Positions 23,501 to 32,358 of a stretch of 64,000 nt of DNA are shown here, one piece after another. Position numbers and translations under genes: made by a program. The notes below the pieces were generated by a model. It searched no databases, was not told where the DNA came from, and was given only the letters and a program-made list of their open reading frames with translations. Numbering within the stretch: the first letter of the stretch is position 1; each line of letters opens with the position of its first letter. The stretch is from Drosophila pseudoobscura (Eukaryota; Arthropoda; Insecta; Diptera; Drosophilidae), in contig NC_046679.1 of NCBI RefSeq assembly GCF_009870125.1, positions 19,468,001 to 19,532,000 of the forward strand. Direction: 5' to 3'.

Positions 23501-25391
23501 AATGGCCAGCGTCAGGCAATGGTCGCGGCCCGTTGCGTAGCCCCGGATTCACGGATACACGGGGTCCAAGGGGATGACCAGGCCCTGCGTCACGGCCGAT
23601 TGCACTTTAACACTTGACCAGAGAACAGGCGGCGGCCTAAAACACAGGCCGGAGCGGCACGCGGGTGTGTCCCCCCCCCACCCGCGCGGGCACACAATTT
23701 CCATTTCCACTAACCCGCGGGGTCACGTGTTGTCGTCATTAGCGCGATGCAGGTAGCACAGGTAATTTGTTTCCCTCAAGAGGAGTGTACCTGCGCCGCG
23801 ATTTTTTCACTTGAAAAGATGGATCATTCCAATTTAGGAGAAAATTCAGTGGAAAAACGGAGAAGAAACCACTCTCAGAAAATGACTATGATCGACGGGC
23901 GATGTGTCTGGATTTTTACAATGGAAGCTGACGGGCCCAAAAACCAGTTGTTTGGGTGGAGTGCAGGGCTTTCCCATCTATCAACCTTTCCCTCTCTCTT
24001 TCTCGGTGTCTCTCTGTGTTTTTAAATACCCTTGAAGAAGGTGCTTCGATTTTTCCAGATGCTTGACAGTGTATTAAGAGAGACAAATTTCCCACAAGCA
24101 GAGGGCCTATAAATTGTATTGAACAGTCATAAGAGAGATAATTTGTCAAGGGTATCCAAATTCTCGGTACCCCCCGGTTCTGGTTCCCTCATCGGAATTG
24201 CGGTACTGCTAACTGCTGACGTTGCCGGCTTCGGTGGTTTGGCAATTATTGAAGTCGCTGCTTTCCGGCCAGCGATAAGATTGCGGGTAACAACAGCGGT
24301 TGACTGGTCCGATCGGTATTGTAAATAAATAAACCAAATTTGAGGTCGTTTTTGCACAATCCCATTGAAAAAGGGGGGCACGGGCACACGCAGCACAAAA
24401 ATACAGAGACAATAAGTGTGGAAGCCTCGCTCAATACGAGTATGTAACTGATAATTACGCATAATGAATCAGCAGTCGACATGTGAATCAATTTTATTAT
24501 TCAATTTCATTATAATCGAATGTAGGAAATGAAATGAATGACGGAAGAAATAAAGAGAAATGCACTCATTAAAGTTAGCAAGCAGTTAAACTTCAAAAGA
24601 GAATATGGCAAGCATAGCGATCCCTAAAGGTTATGTTGACACTAGCTAACTGCTTGGCTGGTGGAGTCTTGTGAGTAGAAATCGAACAGTAAAATATTTT
24701 CTAACCATCTACAATCCAAGCAAATCTACTTCTCTCAAGCATTCTTTTCGTTTAGCGATAGCCAAAACCAATAATAAAATATTTGCGGATAATTAACACC
24801 ATCAGAATTTAGGCATGTCAGATCTATGAGTCACCTCTTTAGAATAAGGAGAGAAGGAAAACTCGTTGAACAAGTTTTCGGTTACCGAAATTCAATGAAA
24901 AATCATTCCCTTCCGTCACACACACACATACACACTTGAGAGCTTTGATTCTCAACTCAAAAGTGCACTCGAATAAATGCAAGTGGTTCAGTGGAAAAAA
25001 AACAACAAACAAGAATCAGGCAGAACATTTCAATGGTGTCATGCATATAACATACAATACAATGATAGAGGGGGACCAGCGCTCCTCCGCTCTCTCACCA
25101 CGTAGAATGTCCTCTCCTCTCTTTTTCGCTCTCACCTGTTGCTAAATATATTAATATGAAGAGAAATATCCATTGAGGCGCTGAAATGGCGCGCTTGAGC
25201 AAATGCTGCGCTGTCGACGTCGTAATTTGAGCTGCGCTTTTCGTGCGGGCACGGCTCTGCATTCTTCTTGCTGCTGATCTGCTCCGCTGCTGATGTTGTA
25301 GTCGTTGTTGTTGTTGTTGTCGTTTCTGTTGTCGTGTGACGTGCGCAGTTGCTGCGGTTGCTGACGCTGACGCATTCACGATCTTAGCCAT
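5299..25391 (-). CDS. crb: Crumbs, apical polarity transmembrane protein
   Basis: Crumbs is a type I membrane protein that specifies the apical membrane and zonula adherens of epithelia and supports photoreceptor morphogenesis; it binds Stardust and FERM proteins. The core exons in order are 25136-25391, 14933-15277, 13313-14305, 10735-11273, 9954-10498, 9590-9890, 8751-9528, 8504-8686, 6264-8009, 6076-6200, 5599-6012 and 5299-5529. All junctions have GT-AG ends and matching phase, and together they give 6,456 nt, or 2,151 residues, close to the roughly 2,150 I recall for D. melanogaster. The order is a late signal anchor, an N-terminal laminin G-like region, EGF repeats interleaved with laminin G domains, one transmembrane helix and a 37-residue tail ending in ERLI. 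Two extra in-phase exons lie at 13022-13156 and 12082-12387. The head and promoter face the PIF-like unit. Confidence 0.97.
5599..6012 (-). CDS. crb: crb exon 11: last EGF repeats
   Basis: It starts [15 protein letters not shown], continues with [16 protein letters not shown] and [18 protein letters not shown], and ends with a membrane-proximal EGF ([19 protein letters not shown]). The 3' end is a GTGAGT donor. Confidence 0.95.
6076..6200 (-). CDS. crb: crb exon 10: EGF segment
   Basis: This short exon reads [20 protein letters not shown], which closes the previous EGF, then [18 protein letters not shown]. It is bounded by two 63-bp introns. Confidence 0.93.
6264..8009 (-). CDS. crb: crb exon 9: laminin G domains and EGF repeats
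   Basis: This largest coding exon (1,746 nt) finishes the laminin G domain begun in exon 8. It adds two EGF domains ([26 protein letters not shown]) and another laminin G domain around [18 protein letters not shown]. Four further EGF domains follow, three with DIDEC/NIDEC starts, and it ends inside an EGF ([11 protein letters not shown]). Confidence 0.95.
8504..8686 (-). CDS. crb: crb exon 8: start of second laminin G domain
   Basis: This 183-nt exon starts at [20 protein letters not shown] and gives the first strands of a laminin G domain. It ends in DPRKAPTK, and exon 9 continues with [13 protein letters not shown]. Confidence 0.93.
8751..9528 (-). CDS. crb: crb exon 7: EGF, laminin G domain, EGF
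   Basis: After [12 protein letters not shown], which completes an EGF domain, a full laminin G domain runs from about [20 protein letters not shown] to the closing Cys of [10 protein letters not shown]. Another EGF follows ([27 protein letters not shown]). NDS, NTS and NNS sites suggest glycosylation. Confidence 0.94.
9590..9890 (-). CDS. crb: crb exon 6: EGF repeats
   Basis: It starts [14 protein letters not shown] and encodes two full EGF domains ([16 protein letters not shown] and [16 protein letters not shown]), then the start of a third. It ends GCLTN at a GTATGT donor, phase 0. Confidence 0.94.
9954..10498 (-). CDS. crb: crb exon 5: calcium-binding EGF repeats
   Basis: It starts [17 protein letters not shown] and carries several EGF domains with DIDEC, DIDDC and NIDEC calcium-binding starts. 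The last EGF ([16 protein letters not shown]) has a long insertion, [20 protein letters not shown], before its closing cysteines, as in D. melanogaster. Confidence 0.94.
10735..11273 (-). CDS. crb: crb exon 4: EGF repeats
   Basis: The exon begins [11 protein letters not shown], completing the preceding EGF domain, followed by a short Ala-rich linker. It then encodes further EGF domains including [17 protein letters not shown] and [16 protein letters not shown]. It ends phase 0 in HNK. Confidence 0.94.
11320..11425. repeat. 53-bp tandem duplication in a crb intron
   Basis: Two copies of an AT-rich 53-bp unit starting GAGATAATCTTCTAC follow one another (11320-11372, 11373-11425), almost identical. 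The unit contains the palindrome TTAAGTAATTAATTACTTAA. It lies in the intron between exon 4 and cassette B. Confidence 0.85.
12082..12387 (-). CDS. crb: Candidate crb cassette exon B: Thr-rich linker plus an extra EGF domain
   Basis: This 306-nt segment is open throughout, with an acceptor CCTTAG and a GTTTGG donor, both phase 1. Its start supplies the missing last Cys of EGF 7 (G-PIGHC). A Thr-rich, mucin-like stretch follows (runs of ACA/CAA codons give [16 protein letters not shown] and further Thr/Gln tracts). The exon ends with a new EGF domain ([17 protein letters not shown], then CICASGYTG) whose last Cys comes from exon 4 (YNC). The segment mends one split domain and opens another with the same split, which random sequence would not do. 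Whether it is alternative or constitutive is unknown. Confidence 0.75.
13022..13156 (-). CDS. crb: Candidate crb cassette exon A: 45 residues, charged, two Cys
   Basis: This 135-nt open segment is bounded by an acceptor AAAAG (weak pyrimidine tract) and a GTACGT donor. It is phase 1 at both ends, so inclusion keeps the crb frame. It reads [20 protein letters not shown] and then a basic run with [20 protein letters not shown]. It would enter the unfinished EGF domain at the exon 3 to exon 4 junction. The codon use and matched phase argue for a real exon; inclusion is not shown by sequence alone. Confidence 0.6.
13313..14305 (-). CDS. crb: crb exon 3: end of laminin G-like region and EGF repeats 1-7
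   Basis: After a Ser/Asn-rich segment with NGS/NST-type glycosylation sites there are six complete EGF domains. Two of them begin with the calcium-binding DEC motif ([14 protein letters not shown] and [14 protein letters not shown]). A seventh EGF domain lacks its last cysteine, which the next exon must supply. The exon therefore ends inside an EGF domain, in phase 1, after CVCKPGTTG. Confidence 0.95.
14933..15277 (-). CDS. crb: crb exon 2: N-terminal laminin G-like region
   Basis: This exon starts with [19 protein letters not shown] right after signal cleavage and reads like a laminin G sandwich ([33 protein letters not shown]). It has a TTGCAG acceptor and a GTAAGT donor. Confidence 0.93.
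18948..18973. repeat. (GA)n microsatellite
   Basis: An uninterrupted GA run in crb intron 1. GAGA-type sequence can bind GAGA factor, but simple repeats of this kind are common in fly introns. Confidence 0.95.
20842..20865. repeat. (CT)n microsatellite
   Basis: An uninterrupted CT run in crb intron 1, the reverse complement of the GA run type. Confidence 0.95.
22384..22408. repeat. (TC)n microsatellite
   Basis: A TC run in crb intron 1. Confidence 0.95.
25136..25391 (-). CDS. crb: crb exon 1: start codon, Gln-rich lead and signal sequence
   Basis: The ATG at 25391 starts a Gln/Arg/Ala-rich stretch ([16 protein letters not shown]) that precedes a hydrophobic helix, [13 protein letters not shown], near residues 75-87. 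Crumbs is unusual in having its signal sequence this far in, and the same holds in D. melanogaster. The exon ends at a GTGAG donor in phase 1, and the split Asp codon is completed by the exon 9.9 kb away. Confidence 0.93.
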
Positions 25392-26631
25392 GATCGTACC
25401 TTTTCGTTGTTTTCGGTATTGGCCAAGAAGGGGTTTCGTTTTGTTTCGTTTCGGTTTGTTTGGTTTACATTGGAGCCTTTTGGGCCGCTTGGAATACGTT
25501 TATTGCCTTTTACGCACACACACGCACATGCATGCTACACACATACACTTGCATTTGGTCTAGAACGGGTTTTTTTTTGTTCAGCTCTAGAAAAAAACAC
25601 TGCTTGATTTGCACACTTTCGCACGCGACACTTTCTAGCCTGAATTTGAATATTGAATTGAGCACAGATTCGGATTGAGCCACTAATTTCCCATTTCGCA
25701 GGTAAGAACTCACACTAGCTGGCTTAAACAATGCTGCTCTGGTAGTGGTGGTTGTTCTGCCCTTTTGAACTGCAGGCAGTGCATTGAACACACACACACT
25801 TAGGCGCGTTGGCTAACACCAACACTAAGGCACGGGATTGTGCGCATAGAATGAGAAAAGCAACAAAAACTTTCGGCGGCCTCCGTTGCGATAGCGACGA
25901 CAAAAACGTACGTCCGACGCGGCCGAGAACAAACTGTGAAATGTTGTTCGTGTTAGCTGCTTGCCACTGTAGTGGTATGTGTGCACAACAGGTAGCCTCA
26001 TGGTGGTTTTTTTTCCTCATTTAAGCCTCGCTAGCGGCAGAGTGTGACCAGGCAGCAGGCAGCAACGGTTACACTGCTTAGTCAGCTGTGTTTTGTTTAC
26101 AATTGTATTAATTTTGGTAATGGAAGGGTTTCACTACACTTCAAGTTAAGGCAGTGAAAAATATATAGAAATTTTATATAATAATCCTATTAAAACAGCA
26201 TGCAGCGTGAGCGAGAAAAGTATATTCTTTAGTTTATCTTTGTACTCGATCTTTCGGCAGAGATATATCGATTGTTATACTCTGAATCAGCTCTGCTCTG
26301 CACTATTGTGCAAACCAACCACCAACACCAACGCAAATTTTTCATTGTTGTGTCTGCCTTTCAGATTAGATTAGATTGGTCTTCAAGTGAAGTTAAAGTT
26401 TAAACTATAAAGACTATTTGGACTATTGGATAAAACAACATGCTGGAAACATCAATAAACAAGTAAATGGCCCATTAATACCATAAACTAGTGTTGCCGT
26501 CTATACATGCTTGCCAGTCCTGTCCTGGTGCAGACTGAAGAACAGAGAAAGCATATGTACATATGTATGTTTAGAGCGAGTCAGAGCGCTACACTAGTGT
26601 TGGTGGCCGTCCGAAAATATTTGGCGCGATT
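25392..26631. other. crb 5' UTR/promoter region and flank of the MADF gene
   Basis: This stretch lies between the crb start codon (-) and the MADF gene (+). It is rich in G/T on the plus strand (TTTCGTTT repeats) close to crb. It must hold the crb 5' UTR and promoter, but I cannot place a start site. The left end of the PIF-like element should also fall here. Confidence 0.4.
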
Positions 26632-27527
26632 ATGAATAGTTATGTGAAAATACATATGTGGAGCGATGAAAATACGCTATTTTTAATTAAACTTGTGAAG
26701 AACTCCCGATACGTTTGGGACTCCACACATGTCTACTATAAACAAAAAACGAAAAGGCAGAACTTCTGGCTGGAAGCAGCCAAAAAGATGAACAGAGAAA
26801 CCGGCCTAAAAATGGAAGTGGGTAAGCCAATAAAACCATTATTATTAACGATATTGAATCATTGACTCATTTATATATATTTATTTACAGGTGAAGTAAA
26901 AAAGAAATGGCAAAACATCAGAGCGTACTACTACGCGGAGCGCAACAAATTGATGAAGGCTACGCGCAGTGGAACACAGGATGGGGAAGTGCGTAGCGTT
27001 TGGAAGTACATGGACGAGATGAGTTTCATGCGAGATTGCAGGATTCCACCGGGATACAATCCCGATACGTCTGTCAGTCAGACCAGTACGGTGGGTGTTT
27101 TTGATATTGGATATAATCAAAGACTGCTTATTAAAATCTATACTGATTTGTATTCAAGATCTATAATGACGGTGAGGAGGAAAGCTACGACGAAGAGAAG
27201 TTCCCTATTGAGGAGGCCGATTGCTCGGTGCAAGAACAGTTGGAATTTTGCGCCCCCTGGTCGCCTGACGCCTCAAAAAAGAGAAAAAGATCCGATTCCG
27301 AGTCGAATGACGAAATTCTGAATAAACTGTCGGACTCGCACAAAAACCTCACCGACGTCCTCGCGATGCCAACTACACCAAACCCCCATGCCGACTTCGG
27401 AGCATTCGTGGGTGCCGAATTAAAAAAATTAGACGAAGATTTGGGAAAGCGCTTGGAAATTAAAATTTTGCAATTAATCACCGATTACAAAATTAAGCAA
27501 TTGGGACGCGATGATGAAATCCAATAA
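26632..27527 (+). CDS. MADF-domain protein of a PIF/Harbinger-type unit (intact)
   Basis: Three exons, 26632-26821, 26891-27090 and 27159-27527, splice in phase to a 252-residue protein starting at the ATG at 26632. Residues 8 to about 90 form a MADF (Myb/SANT-like) DNA-binding domain: ENTLFLIKLVKNSRYVWD, then FWLEAAKKMNRETGLK, VKKKWQNIRAYYYAERNKL and SVWKYMDEMSFMRD. The tail has a basic patch (KKRKRSDSE) and a C-terminal segment (FGAFVGAELKKLDEDL) that resembles a BESS interaction motif. PIF/Harbinger transposons carry such a Myb/MADF accessory protein beside their transposase. The next gene, 55 bp away and convergent, is that transposase. No stop or frameshift is seen, so this partner is intact while the transposase is broken. 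A host MADF gene captured nearby is a less likely alternative. Confidence 0.8.
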
Positions 27528-27581
27528 AAAAATACCTAAAATACTATATATGTACAATTAAAATTTCGAAAGTCTTCAAAG

Positions 27582-28680
27582 TTAAAAATCCAAATGGAAT
27601 TCGGAAAAGTATTCCCTTAGACCGTCCCTCGTTTGGGGACCAAGGCCTGTCGATTTTACAGTCCGATGATCCACAACATGTTCGACAAAATTTTCTTCTA
27701 CAATGCGTTCCAATTCAACATTTGGAATGACATCCGAATGGTTGTTTGATCGTATGGATTCCTCTCTCAAAAAGTTATAAAGACAAAAGCAGGTTAAAAC
27801 TATTTTGCTGAATGAAATTGGTGCGCTCTTAATGGGCTTAAAGATAGCTCTGAAGCGACTGGCCAGAATCGCAAACGCATTCTCCACAACGCGACGACTC
27901 CGCGAAAGCATATAATTGAAATGCTGCTGACTTTCGGTTAGATTTTTGCTAAAATACGGCTTCATGTTGTACTCGGTGAGGGGGAAAGCCTCATCAGAGA
28001 CCAATGTATATGGGGATACACGGTTCGAGCGTCAACGATTACCATTAGCATCATGGAGGGTCCTCCATTGCTTGGCATGGGTCTTGTTTTGCAATGCTTT
28101 CCTTAAATATCGATGCTATAATTAATTATATTAAAGGAATGTAATTATTTATGTTCCTTACCATCTATAGCTCCAATGCAATTGGGAAATCCCCAAATAT
28201 CGTAGAAGTCTGAGGCGATTTGTTTCCATTCGTCTGCTGATGTCGGAAACGGTAGGTATTCTTCATTGAGCACATTGTACAAAACAGGTATTGTTTCCTT
28301 TAATATCTTCGTAATTGTCGGTATATATGTGGGTTTTGTTTGACGAAAGGGCATACGGCCAGTGGACAAATAGAACAGGGTGAGTTTAAGTCGTTCCTCT
28401 GAGGTAATGCTGTTTCTGAATGGGCTCTTCTTTTCCTGTATAAAAGGCCGCACTTTTTCCAAAATTATATTAAACTGATCTGGCGAGATTCGCAATACTC
28501 TTCCATAGAGTACGGAGTCTTCATCTGCTATTTCCCTTCCCAACTTACATTCGAAGCCTGAAATTGATTAATATCCGTGAATTTATACAATACAAAAATT
28601 GTTTTAATGTTTTACTGGCCTTCAAACTCTCGTTGCAGCAATCCCCTTTTCGATGCCTCCATCTTCCTCCTGCGCTGGTT
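27582..28680 (-). pseudogene. Decayed PIF/Harbinger (HARBI1-like) DDE transposase
   Basis: The N-terminal piece (28145-28543) has the family helix-turn-helix region and a first catalytic-Asp motif, IGAIDGK. The C-terminal piece (27582-28004) has VSDEAFPLTEYN and the RVVENAFAILASRFRAI motif carrying the last acidic residue. Between them, 28005-28144, only a short fragment like IFKESIAKQDPCQAMEDPP remains, with stops and frame changes. The segment that should hold the second catalytic Asp is missing. An upstream piece at about 28575-28680 (MLRKQNQRRRKMEASKR) could be the first exon, but no canonical donor joins it to the rest. The protein is therefore not catalytic as read here. It is convergent with the MADF gene. 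Confidence 0.8.
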
Positions 28681-29128
28681 CTGCTTTCGCAGCATGAGCA
28701 ATGCAGTCAAATAATTATTTTGCATTAATAACAATGCTGCACATAGTTTTCTTCTTTTTTCTATTTCCATTTTGCTTGTTATTTTGTGTACTGTTTATAT
28801 TTTGTGAATTCTTTTTCTCTTCATTTTTCTGTGTAGAAGCTACCAGCACTGTTTGTGCCAACAACGGTGTTTGCCAACACGAACAGCTGTTCGTTCAGCA
28901 CAATTTTGTGGTTCAAAAGTAAATTCTGTGCAAGCAAACCAAAAAAAAGTTGTAAATTATTGCTTTTCTCTGACTCAAACTGTACAAAATGAACTGCGAT
29001 GCTTTTTGCACTTCTTCGAATATCAGAAGTCGCGGTCAAAGTAGAAAAACTAAGCAAAAACACTGCAAGTCGCGAGTGGCTGCGAAGATTGAAGAAGTCG
29101 CAGTCGTGACGGCAGTCGTCGTCGATAT
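28681..29128. other. Gap between the PIF-like unit and the hAT-like gene
   Basis: No gene is supported. The stretch 28846-28920 contains a direct echo (CAACAACGGTGTTTGCCAAC) of the type seen near element ends. AAGTCG motifs at 29027, 29066 and 29094 resemble, inverted, sequence at about 31800, suggesting terminal or subterminal repeats of the hAT element. I could not define terminal repeats or target-site duplications. Confidence 0.35.
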
Positions 29129-31625
29129 TTGCAAGTGTTTTCCGAGGCTCAACAAGTAACTCAATCGTTTGACAATGACGCCAAAAAACGCGAAAAAACT
29201 AATGTTTGGATTTACTATGTAAATAATACAGAAAGCGGGCTGGCTACGTGCAGAATGTGTAATGGCACCTTAAAAAACAATAGGGTGTCGAATCTAAAAA
29301 CACATTTATGGAATCGTCACAATATAAAAGTTTTAAAAATAACCCCGATCGAAACCAAAGTTGACGAGTCATCCGATCAGGATTCCGAGATTTCTGAAAA
29401 AATAATACGCAAGCAGAAAACAACAGCTGTGCATAAGAAACAAACACTTAGACAAAAACGTAATGCTCTTTGGAAATATTTTGAAAATAATATAGACAGC
29501 GGTCAGGCCAAGTGCAAAATATGCAAAGCCCCGCTAAGAAACAGAGTTTCAAATCTGAAAGGTCATTTATTCCAACAGCACGATATAAACTTATATTATG
29601 CCAAAAGACAACCCATGAGAAAAATTAGAGTTAATGTGAACAACCTGTTACTTCGAAACAATAAAAATGATGTTTGGAATTACTATGAAAATAATATAGA
29701 CAGCGGTATAGCCAGGTGCAAGACATGCAATGGCACACTGAAAAACAATAGAGTTTCAAACTTAAAAACACACTTATTGAAGATGCATAATCTAAACCTA
29801 TCAGTTAAAAAAATTCAACCGATCGAATCAGCCTCATCCGAGGCGGATTCAGTGCATTCTGTCAAAATAATACCCAAGGAAATATTAAAAATTAATGTGA
29901 ATAGAAAACAGTTACTTAGATCTTTTATTGGTCTTGTGACCGAAGACTGCATACCCTTAAAGGTGTTGGATTCACCGAACATGAGGAATATCATTGGCCC
30001 GATTTGCGACGGGCTGGAAGCTGCAGCTGGAAAGCCAATGAGCTTAAAGGCCTCAAGCTGCATTAAACATATGCAATTGGTTGCATCTAACATAAGACTT
30101 GACATCAAAACTGAATTGAAAAACAAGCTGTTGTCATTCAGAATAGATAGTGCCTCGCGGCTATGCAGAAATATAGTGGGAATCAGTGCACAATTCCTAA
30201 GTGAGGCTCAAATAAAATCCCGCTTTTTAGGAATGATTGAACTTAGAAAAGAGCCACCCAAAAATGTTGCCGTCGAAGTGATCAATGTTTTAAAAAGGTA
30301 CGACATTAAAGTAGCCCAAATAGTGTCAGCTACATCCGATAACGGAGAGCCCATAGAAGAAAGCGGAGACGACTGTTCCAACGAAGAGTATCTCAAAAAA
30401 ATCGAGTTGGTAGAAAAATTACCCAACATCCTATTAGGACATGTTCGAGTCTCTCGCTGTGCTGCTCACAGTGCCCAACTTTGTGTCCTTGATGTTACAA
30501 AATCCTCGGAAATAATCAATTACATATTCACTTGTCGTAATTTGACGAAATATATCAGAAAACCATCGAACCGATATCACGAAACTTTTGAGAAAAAACA
30601 ACTAAAGATGCCCCAGCTAGACTGCCCCACCAGATGGGGCTCAACCTATGCGATGTTGGAACATTTGAAGCTTGCTAAAGACGTGATACCCAAAAACGAA
30701 TCGGTGAGAAGTAACATTCAAGACGGAAGCTATGTAATAGACTCGTTTTGGGAATTTATCGAAAGCTATTGCGTCGTATTCGGTCCCTTGCAAAAAACAA
30801 TACTCAAATTCCAAGAGGAGCAACTGCACTACGGCAATTTTTATGCTCAATGGTTAAAATGCAAGATATGCACTGAAAAAATCGTAAAGGATGCCAGTCA
30901 CACTTTGACGACAACAATAGGAAATATAATTTTGAACTCCATCGATAAGCGAACAAAAAAATTTATGAATAGTAAACGTTTAGTTTCGTGTTTGTATTTG
31001 GATCCTCGATTCCATCATACCTTGACAGCAGAGCAAAAAGTGAAAGCTAGAGATTATTTAAAACAAGTTTGGGATAGAATCACGGAAGTTAATCCCGAGG
31101 TCACTTGTTCAGCATCGATGGTTTCGATTCCAGATCAATCCGTTGGCTTTGACGAAGAAGATGAGTTACTAAACCAATACTTGACTCAAGGACTACTTGA
31201 AGCGAACGTTGGAAGTAAAAGCGATGTGTATACAAAGATTGAGACTCTTCAGCTTCCAACATCACAGAATTGATGTAGACGTTTTATCGTTTTGGCAAGC
31301 GAAAGAGAACTCTGATCAGGAGCTGTATGCAATAAGCAAGGTGTGCTTTGCAATACCGCCCACTCAGGTAAATAGTATTCATTTTTATTATAAATTTAAA
31401 GTTTCATTAAATATTTTTCATTCATCACAGGTGGCGATGGAGCGACAATTTTCTACGCTACGACTGATGCTTACTGACGATTGGAATCAACATGGTCAGG
31501 AAACACTAGAAAACATATTGTTGGTGAAATTAAATCCAAATTTTCTTGAATCAGCCATTGACCAGTTGCCGATTTTTCAAAACGACCACGATCCCCCCCC
31601 GATAGAATCTATAAAAGATGAATAA
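29129..31625 (+). pseudogene. hAT-superfamily transposase with three BED zinc fingers, frameshifted near its 3' end
   Basis: A 714-codon frame (to 31273) has three tandem BED fingers (CRMCNGTLKNN...HLWNRHN, CKICKAPLRN...HLFQQHD, CKTCNGTLKNN...HLLKMHN). hAT catalytic-core signatures follow: FRIDSASRLCRNIVG with the first Asp, ATSDNG with the second, RCAAHSAQLCVLD, and LDCPTRWGSTYAML. The C-terminal dimerisation domain continues in another frame from about 31275 (IDVDVLSFWQ, then CFAIPPTQ). After a 63-bp intron (31368-31430) it reads VAMERQFSTLRLML and stops at 31625. The frame switch near 31215-31265 is either a frameshift or a 40-nt intron, which would be unusually short. No in-frame ATG precedes the first finger, so an upstream exon or a lost start is likely. 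Most families carry one BED finger, so the triplication is notable. Confidence 0.75.
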
Positions 31626-32320
31626 TTTTAAATGAACAATTTACAAAAAAATTAAATATTGAATGACAAAAACGATTTTTTAAAACGACCAAAGTGTGAT
31701 GGACATTAAAAAAACTAATAGTAATAAGTAAAAAATTTCTGCAAAACAAAGCGTAAAACTTCGTCGGCGACTGCCGAAGGTAAAAATCAACTGGCACTTT
31801 TTCACTTTGACGACTTGCACCAGCCGTGGGCCGACTGACGTCAGTTTTCGTTACTCAGGAAAGTGGAAGTAAAACAAAAGGCTGCAGCTTTGACTGCGAA
31901 TTCTTATTTCGTCTATTTATATAACTACAATATGTAGTCTATAACTACAATAGTAAATATGAAATAGTTTAAGCATAAACATCTATTTATCTAAATTTAT
32001 TTCCATGCATTTTCGCTCGGATTTATTTTCCCGCAACGTTTTGCAACACTAAAAACCACATAAATTTGAATTACGAAAAAGTGTGCCAAGTTTTTCAAAG
32101 TTTGCGCGAATCTAGTTACAAGTTGACACAAATATGCACATGAGCATAAAACGGGCTGCATATATGCGGCCATAAATCACGGGCCACGTGGATACGCAGT
32201 GCGTATGCTATATGCAAATGAATACCGCTACAAAGTGCCGGCGATAAAACGCTGCCGACTTATCGCCAGTGGAAGCGCCGCCAAGTCGCCGCCAACAATT
32301 TTTGGAGGTCTAGGTGAGAC
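31626..32320. other. hAT element 3' flank and astacin upstream region
   Basis: No coding sequence is seen. GACTTGCACC near 31815 and the neighbouring TTTTTCACTTTGACGAC form a possible inverted partner of 29027-29050. The rest is AT-rich upstream DNA of the astacin gene. Confidence 0.4.
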
Positions 32321-32326
32321 TATAAA
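32321..32326 (+). promoter_or_regulatory. TATA box of the astacin gene
   Basis: TATAAA stands 33 bp before the start codon at 32359. The short spacing implies a very short 5' UTR, with initiation near 32345-32352. A TATA promoter fits a tissue-restricted secreted enzyme. Confidence 0.6.
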
Positions 32327-32358
32327 TTGGCCGTCGTCCCAGTCCGGTCCCACAGAAA

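Larger units (their letters stand above)
15278..25135 (-). other. crb: crb intron 1 (about 9.9 kb)
   Basis: The intron joins exon 1 (phase 1) to exon 2. I see no supported gene inside on either strand. It holds GC-rich CCGGGCC-type repeats at 15353-15389, a (GA)n run at 18948-18973 and (CT)n runs at 20842-20865 and 22384-22408, with CAA/TTG-rich stretches. First introns of this size usually carry enhancers, which is an inference here. Confidence 0.6.

Noticed and set aside
26587-28880. Terminal repeats of the PIF-like unit (AGTGTTGGTGGC versus AGTGCTGGTAGC)
   Set aside because: The similarity is 10 of 12 bases with no TWA target-site duplication, which could be chance.
29027-31830. Terminal inverted repeats of the hAT element (AAGTCG...TCAAAGT at both sides)
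   Set aside because: The match is about 20 bp with gaps, and the expected 8-bp target-site duplication was not found, so it is not annotated as element ends.
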